64,000 nt of DNA from CAYYFX01 sp046330135. GTDB lineage: Bacteria > ARS69. The stretch's first letter is position 1. Each line of letters begins with the position of its first letter. Below, one piece after another: positions 59,794 through 64,000 of this stretch. The position numbers and the translations under genes are program-made. A model generated the notes under the pieces. The model did not search any database and was not told the origin of the DNA. It was given only the letters and a program-made list of their open reading frames with translations. The stretch covers positions 620,001-684,000 of the forward strand of contig JAXLTI010000004.1 in assembly GCA_046330135.1 (NCBI GenBank). Reading direction: 5' to 3'.

Positions 59794-60752
59794 GCGCGCC
59801 CCCCGTGTCGCACGCGGTCTCCCTCGAGGTGGAGCTCGGCAAGCTCCGGCTGCGCAATCCCGTGTTCGCGGCGAGCGGCACGTACGGCTACGGCGGCGAG
59901 TACGCGGACTTCGTGGACAACGCCGCGATCGGCGGCTTCGTCACGAAGAGCGTCACGCCGCGCCCGCGTCGCGGCAACCCGCACCCGCGCGTCGCGGAGA
60001 CCCCGGCCGGGATGCTGAACTCCATCGGCCTCGAGAACGCGGGCATCGATCACTTCCTCGCGCACGAGTGGCCGAAGCTCCGCGAGGAGCCCTGCCTCGT
60101 GGTGCTCTCCATCGCCGCCTCCACGCGCGACGACTACGTCGAGATGTGCGCGAAGGCCGAGCGCGCGGGCGGCGTCGCGGCGATCGAGATCAACCTCTCT
60201 TGCCCGAACGTGAAGGAAGGCGGGCGCACGTTCGGCGGCGATCCCGGCGCGGTGGAGAGCATCCTGCGCGGCTGCCGGAAGGAGACGAGCGCGTTCCTCC
60301 TCGCGAAGCTCACGCCGAACGCGGACCCGGTGCCGATCGCGAAGGGCGCGGAGGCCGGCGGAGCGGACGGCATCTCGCTCATCAACACGCTGCTCGGCCT
60401 GGCGGTGGACGTGGAGCGGCGGCGGCCGCTGCTCGCGATGGGCATGGGCGGGCTGTCGGGGCCCGCGGTGAAGCCGGTGGCGCTGGCGATGACCTACCAG
60501 GTGTGTCGCGCCACGCGCCTGCCGGTGATCGGCCTCGGCGGGATCGCCACGTGGCGGGACGCGATCGAGTTCCTCCTGGTCGGCGCGCGCGCGATCCAGG
60601 TGGGCACCGCGCTCTTCTCGAACCCGCGCGCGATGCAGGAGATCGCGGAAGGCATGAAGGCGTACTGCGTGCGGCACGGCCACGGGTCCATCCGCGAGGT
60701 GATCGGGACGCTCGCGCGCGGAGACCTCATCGAGGAGGGAATCGCGGGATGA
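59790..60752 (+). CDS. pyrD: Dihydroorotate dehydrogenase, class 1B
   Basis: 320 residues. It oxidises dihydroorotate to orotate with FMN. The catalytic base is Cys138 (NLSCPNVKEGG), the mark of class 1 rather than the membrane class 2 (Ser). NPVFAASGTYGYGGEY, FVTKSVTPRPRRGNPHPRVAETPAGMLNSIGLEN and GLGGIATWRDAIEFLLVGARAIQVGTAL match the 1B type. Partner of PyrK, with an ATGA overlap. Cytoplasmic. Confidence 0.96.
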   Translation: MSAPPVSHAVSLEVELGKLRLRNPVFAASGTYGYGGEYADFVDNAAIGGFVTKSVTPRPRRGNPHPRVAETPAGMLNSIGLENAGIDHFLAHEWPKLREEPCLVVLSIAASTRDDYVEMCAKAERAGGVAAIEINLSCPNVKEGGRTFGGDPGAVESILRGCRKETSAFLLAKLTPNADPVPIAKGAEAGGADGISLINTLLGLAVDVERRRPLLAMGMGGLSGPAVKPVALAMTYQVCRATRLPVIGLGGIATWRDAIEFLLVGARAIQVGTALFSNPRAMQEIAEGMKAYCVRHGHGSIREVIGTLARGDLIEEGIAG

Positions 60753-61492
60753 GCACGCGGACCGGGTCCAGGACCTCGTTGCCGCTGCGCGAGCGCGTCG
60801 CCGTCGCGCTCGACGTCGAGACCGCGCGCGATGCGCTGGCGGTACGGGATCTCCTCGGCGAGGAAGCGGGCCTCCTCAAGCTCGGCAGCGCGCTGTTCGT
60901 GCGCGAGGGCCTGCCGCTCGTGACGGCGCTCGCCGCGGGCGGAGCGAAGGTGTTCCTCGATCTCAAGTTCCACGACATCCCGAGCGTCGTGGGCAAGGCG
61001 GTCGAGAAAGCCTGTGCGGGCGGCGTGAGCTACGTTACCGTGCACGCCTCCGGGGGACGTGCGATGATCGAAGCGGCCGTGCGGGCGGCGGAGCAGGCGG
61101 GGAACGGAACGCGCGTGCTGGGGGTGACCGTCCTCACGAGCCTCGATCTCGCATCGTGGCGCGAGAGCGCGTCCCCCGGCGAGCAGTCCGTGGAGGCTGC
61201 GGTGGCCCGTCTCGCCGCGCTCGCCGTGGATGGCGGCGCACACGGACTCGTCGGCTCGGCCCGCGAGGCAGCGCTCCTGCGCCAGATCGGCGGGCGGGCT
61301 GCGGTGATCGTGACGCCGGGGATCCGCATTCCCGGCGTGGAGTCGCGCGATCAGGCGCGCACGGTGGGCGCGGAAGAGGCGGCGCGCAGCGGCGCGGACA
61401 TCCTGGTCGTGGGTCGCGGCGTAGTGGAATCGAAGGATCCGAAGGAAGCGTTGAGGACGATCCACCGGGCTCTCGAGGAGGCGACGTCATGA
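60749..61492 (+). CDS. pyrF: Orotidine 5'-phosphate decarboxylase
   Basis: 247 residues. It converts OMP to UMP. The catalytic D-x-K-x-x-D array is FLDLKFHDIP (Asp71, Lys73, Asp76). VAVALDVETARDAL and the terminal phosphate loop ILVVGRGVVESKDP are also present. ATGA overlaps join it to pyrD and pyrE. Confidence 0.95.
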   Translation: MSTRTGSRTSLPLRERVAVALDVETARDALAVRDLLGEEAGLLKLGSALFVREGLPLVTALAAGGAKVFLDLKFHDIPSVVGKAVEKACAGGVSYVTVHASGGRAMIEAAVRAAEQAGNGTRVLGVTVLTSLDLASWRESASPGEQSVEAAVARLAALAVDGGAHGLVGSAREAALLRQIGGRAAVIVTPGIRIPGVESRDQARTVGAEEAARSGADILVVGRGVVESKDPKEALRTIHRALEEATS

Positions 61493-62088
61493 GGGAAGAA
61501 GCGCTGCTCAAGGCGTTCCAGGAGACCGGCGCGCTCCGGCGCGGACACTTCGAGCTCACGTCGGGGCTGCACTCCGGCGTCTACTTCCAGAGCGCGCTCG
61601 TCCTCCAGTTCCCGGATCGCGCGGAAGTGCTGGGTCGAGCGCTCGCGAAGGACCTCGCCGTGCACCGCCCGGACGTGGCCAGCGGGCCCGCCCTCGGCGC
61701 GCTCATCATCGCGTGGGAGGTCGCGCGCTTCCTCGGCGTGCGGGGCATCTTCACCGAGCGGTCGGAGGGGGAGATGTGCCTGCGTCGCGGCTTCCAGCTC
61801 AAGCCCGGCGAGCGCGTCGTGGTCGTGGAAGACGTGGTCACCACGGGCGGGTCCACGCGCGAGACGATGGAAGTGCTGCGTGCCGCGGGCGGAGAGATCG
61901 TCGGCGTCGGCGCGATCGTGGATCGCAGCGGCGGCCGCGTGGACTTCGGCGTGCCGTTCCACGCCCTGCTCAGCCTGCCGGTGGAGACGTCGCGGCCGGA
62001 GAGCTGTCCCGAGTGCAAGGCGGGTGTACCGCTCCTGAAGCCGGGCAGTCGTCCCGGCGAGGCGATCCTGCGGGCCAAGAGGGGGTAG
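61489..62088 (+). CDS. pyrE: Orotate phosphoribosyltransferase
   Basis: 199 residues. It joins orotate and PRPP to OMP. The PRPP loop is VVVVEDVVTTGGSTRE (about 107-122); GHFELTSGLHSGVYFQSALVLQFP and the SGPALGALIIAWEVAR helix are typical. The extra C-terminal SCPECKAGVPLLKPGS belongs to the long-PyrE type. ATGA overlap with pyrF. Confidence 0.95.
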   Translation: MREEALLKAFQETGALRRGHFELTSGLHSGVYFQSALVLQFPDRAEVLGRALAKDLAVHRPDVASGPALGALIIAWEVARFLGVRGIFTERSEGEMCLRRGFQLKPGERVVVVEDVVTTGGSTRETMEVLRAAGGEIVGVGAIVDRSGGRVDFGVPFHALLSLPVETSRPESCPECKAGVPLLKPGSRPGEAILRAKRG

Positions 62089-62091
62089 GAC

Positions 62092-62517
62092 ATGGCGGGT
62101 GGCGGTGGCGAGGAGAGCGCGAAGGACGTCGGCTTGCTGTTCGTGCGCGTGATCGTGGGCTTCAGCATGGCCGCGTTCCACGGCTGGGGCAAGATCTCGG
62201 GCGGCCCCGAGCTCTGGAAGCAGATCGGCGGGGCCATGGGGAACTTCGGCGTGCACGCCTATCCCGTCTTCTGGGGATTCATGTCGGGCTTCGCCGAGTT
62301 CGGCTGCTCGTGCCTCATGGCGCTCGGCGTCTTCTTCCGTCCGGCCACCCTGATCCTCGCCATCAACATGGCGGTCGCGGTCGGCAGTCATCTCGCCATG
62401 CCCCCCGGCCAGCACGCCGGCTGGAACGGCGCTTCGCACGCGCTGGAGCTCTTCAGCGTGTACGTGGCGCTCCTGCTCGTCGGTCCGGGGAAGTTCGCGC
62501 TGAAGAAGCGCCGCTGA
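62092..62517 (+). CDS. DoxX-family membrane protein
   Basis: 141 residues with four membrane helices. GLLFVRVIVGFSMAAFHGWGKISGG, FWGFMSGFAEFGCSCLMALGVFFRPATLIL and NMAVAVGSHLAM match the DoxX family. The start lies 3 bases after the pyrE stop, so it belongs to the operon. DoxX-like proteins are linked to redox balance; a tie to the quinone/NAD step of pyrimidine synthesis is imaginable but not shown. A terminator hairpin follows. Confidence 0.88.
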   Translation: MAGGGGEESAKDVGLLFVRVIVGFSMAAFHGWGKISGGPELWKQIGGAMGNFGVHAYPVFWGFMSGFAEFGCSCLMALGVFFRPATLILAINMAVAVGSHLAMPPGQHAGWNGASHALELFSVYVALLLVGPGKFALKKRR

Positions 62518-62551
62518 GTCGCCGCGTTCGCAGTCGGGGCGTCGTCGCCTC

Positions 62552-62573
62552 GCGGCGCTCCGGGAAGCGCCGC
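62552..62573. terminator. Terminator-like hairpin between convergent genes
   Basis: GCGGCGCT (62552-62559) and AGCGCCGC (62566-62573) pair perfectly around a CCGGGA loop. No T-run; it probably ends both the pyr operon and the convergent CPBP transcript. Confidence 0.6.
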
Positions 62574-62577
62574 CGAG

Positions 62578-63471
62578 TCAGGGCGTCGATGAGTCCCGGC
62601 GCGCCGGGAGCCGCCATGCGATCAGGGCGAGAAGCGCGAGCGCCGCGATCCCCGTCGGTCCGCCCTCCGGACCGAACGCTCCGCCCGTCAGCGCGTCGTT
62701 CGTAGACGTCACGTCCAGCGCCGCGCACCAGATCGGATGCCCGCTCACGGGCGCCGCCCACACGAGGCCCAGGAAGACGTTCCATCCGGTGTGGAGCCCG
62801 CTCGCCATGCCCAGGTCGCCGCGCGCACGCACGATGCCGGCCAGCGCGAAGCCGGCGGCGAAGATCCCGAGGAGGCCGGGTCGCGTGACGTCGGGATTCG
62901 CACGGTGGACGAGCGCGAAGGACCCCGCGAGGAAGAGCGCGGCGCCGAGCGCGCCGATCGTGTTCGAGAGATCGCGCTGCGAGGGGCCGCGGAAGCCCAT
63001 CTCCTCGCGCGCGGACTCGAGCGCGAGGAGCGCGAAGACGGCCAGCGCCGCCCACGGATGCGACGTCATTCCGCCGGGACCATGCACACGGAGCGCTCCG
63101 GCCAGGAGGAGCGGAACGACGGCGGCCGTGGCGCAGCCCGCGCCCATGAGGAAGCCCCGCCCCCACTCGACCCACCAGCGAAGGTCGAGCGCCAGGAGGG
63201 CGCGCGGCTCCGCCGCCCCGAGGCCGAGCCGGTGGTGCAGGATCACGAACGCCGCGGAGACGGCCACGGTGGCCACGGAGACCGCGAGCGGAATCCACGG
63301 GCCGGCCGGGTTGCCCCGCAGCGCGCCCACCAGCCCGTGGCCCGGAAGCTCTCCGCCGAGCACGTCGCGCAGGAGGGCGGGCACGAAGTAGACGAGAAAG
63401 ACGAAGCCGAGCCCGCGCGCGGCGAGCGTCACGCGACGGAGCGCATCCTCGGGGTCCGGCCGTCTGTTCAT
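62578..63471 (-). CDS. CPBP-family intramembrane metalloprotease
   Basis: 297 residues with eight or so membrane helices. The motif EEMGFRG (EExxxR) in SAREEMGFRGPSQRDL, FALVHRANP and GLHTGWN with conserved His and Asn are the CPBP/Abi catalytic blocks. The ATG at 63471 was chosen because the region further 5' lacks protein character. Such enzymes resemble the Rce1 CAAX protease; the substrate is unknown. Confidence 0.85.
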   Translation of the reverse strand: MNRRPDPEDALRRVTLAARGLGFVFLVYFVPALLRDVLGGELPGHGLVGALRGNPAGPWIPLAVSVATVAVSAAFVILHHRLGLGAAEPRALLALDLRWWVEWGRGFLMGAGCATAAVVPLLLAGALRVHGPGGMTSHPWAALAVFALLALESAREEMGFRGPSQRDLSNTIGALGAALFLAGSFALVHRANPDVTRPGLLGIFAAGFALAGIVRARGDLGMASGLHTGWNVFLGLVWAAPVSGHPIWCAALDVTSTNDALTGGAFGPEGGPTGIAALALLALIAWRLPARRDSSTP

Positions 63472-63944
63472 TCGCTGCTCACTTCGCAGTCTTCCCTGCT
63501 CGTTCCCCCGACAGACCAGGCGCCCGCGTCCCCCGCTCCGCTCCGAGAATCGGCCAACGTCGGCAGGAAGCACCCGGGAAACGCTCGCGATCCGCCACCC
63601 CTGCGGCTCGGCCCGCCGTGTGGCCCGGCTCCTGCAGAGACACTGGCCCGGAGACGATTTCGGTTACCTCCGCAGGAACGGGGCGGAGCGCGCGGGAGCG
63701 GTGCAAGATCTGGCCGCGGGTGTTTGGGGGCGCTCGGGGCCTCCGCTCACCACGCGCTTCCGCCCACGTTCTTGTCGGAGCTCAGGGGTTCGACCGGCGG
63801 GGGCGTTCCTCGTCGAGGCGCGTCTCACTCGCGGGTCTCTCCCGGCCATCCTCCCGGACGGCGAGCGCAGGCGCGGTCCCCGCCGGTCCTCGATGTCCCC
63901 CGCCCGCCGCCGCTGTCGTTTTCTCGCCTTCCGCAGCGACGCCG
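63472..63944. other. Region with no supported gene
   Basis: 473 bases with no convincing gene, RNA or repeat. One frame stays open for 90 codons on the minus strand but has Arg-rich, shadow-like composition. The part near 63472-63550 may hold the promoter of the CPBP gene. Confidence 0.6.
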
Positions 63945-64000
63945 TCATCCCTCCGTGCCGGGCGGCGCCGTGGCCGCGTCCGGCCGCGCCGAGATCTCCC
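63945..64000 (-). CDS. Possible 3' end of a CDS entering from beyond the window
   Basis: On the minus strand a frame runs in from the right edge and stops at TGA (63945-63947), giving about 17 residues (EISARPDAATAPPGTEG). The composition resembles a protein C-terminus, but it is too short to judge. Confidence 0.25.
   Translation of the reverse strand, partial: EISARPDAATAPPGTEG

Noticed and set aside
63764..63820. Possible tRNA T-arm (GGTTCGACC)
   Set aside because: No acceptor or anticodon arm can be folded around it.
63664..63948. 94-codon minus-strand frame at the window end
   Set aside because: Arg/Pro/Gly-rich, no ribosome site and no motif; typical chance frame in GC-rich DNA.

Overview
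This is a very GC-rich bacterial chromosome segment with dense coding on both strands and no rRNA, tRNA, insertion sequence, phage or CRISPR array that I could find. Several traits point to an uncultured Gram-negative of the FCB-like or Candidatus Eisenbacteria type. Four secreted proteins end in the same FlgD-like Ig module (PNP, then GR, then W-GRD-G, then AGVYF-R, then R-V-L). There are also a Skp/OmpH chaperone, a TonB-domain lipoprotein and many exported beta-helix or propeller proteins. The lineage is an inference; the C-terminal modules are seen directly.

Layout. 1-2 kb: the tail of an unknown gene, a nitrilase, a DUF2277 protein and a VOC protein with a histone-like tail. 2-5 kb: an ECF sigma/anti-sigma pair divergent from a TPR gene and a small membrane protein. 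5-16 kb: an exported-protein block with a very large subtilisin-like protease, MsrA, a monofunctional transglycosylase, a beta-helix protein whose signal peptide is out of frame, and two further exported proteins. 16-24.5 kb: a fused MFS/spermidine-synthase-like protein, a propeller-like exported protein, DUF72, a radical SAM protein and a GT-C-like membrane protein. 24.5-32 kb: one minus-strand operon carrying a complete sulfate-type ABC transporter, whose ATPase is fused to universal-stress domains, followed by a histidine kinase and response regulator. 32-37.6 kb: three large membrane proteins (LMF1-like, STT3-like, GT39-like). 37.7-44.4 kb: an alpha/beta hydrolase, a B3/4 protein and a 1104-residue MalT/SARP hybrid regulator divergent from a secreted repeat protein. 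44.4-54 kb: a compact structured-RNA candidate, a beta-lactamase-family hydrolase, a Thr/Ser dehydratase, a DUF3857 protein, a cupin, Skp and a secreted PHP-like protein. 54-62.5 kb: a de novo pyrimidine operon, pyrR-pyrB-pyrC-(TPR/TonB lipoprotein)-pyrK-pyrD-pyrF-pyrE-doxX, preceded by a clear sigma70-type promoter and a PyrR-type attenuator. 62.5-64 kb: a CPBP-family membrane protease and a mostly empty end.

The most interesting signals are: (1) a 168-nt structured RNA with a 14-nt perfect match to the anti-Shine-Dalgarno sequence, mutually exclusive hairpins, clustered Trp codons in one frame and a terminator, with no downstream gene; (2) an 11-bp-period direct repeat that fits a SARP operator beside the SARP-type regulator; (3) the CysA-universal stress protein fusion co-transcribed with a two-component system; (4) a TPR/TonB lipoprotein embedded in the pyrimidine operon by successive TTGA start/stop overlaps.
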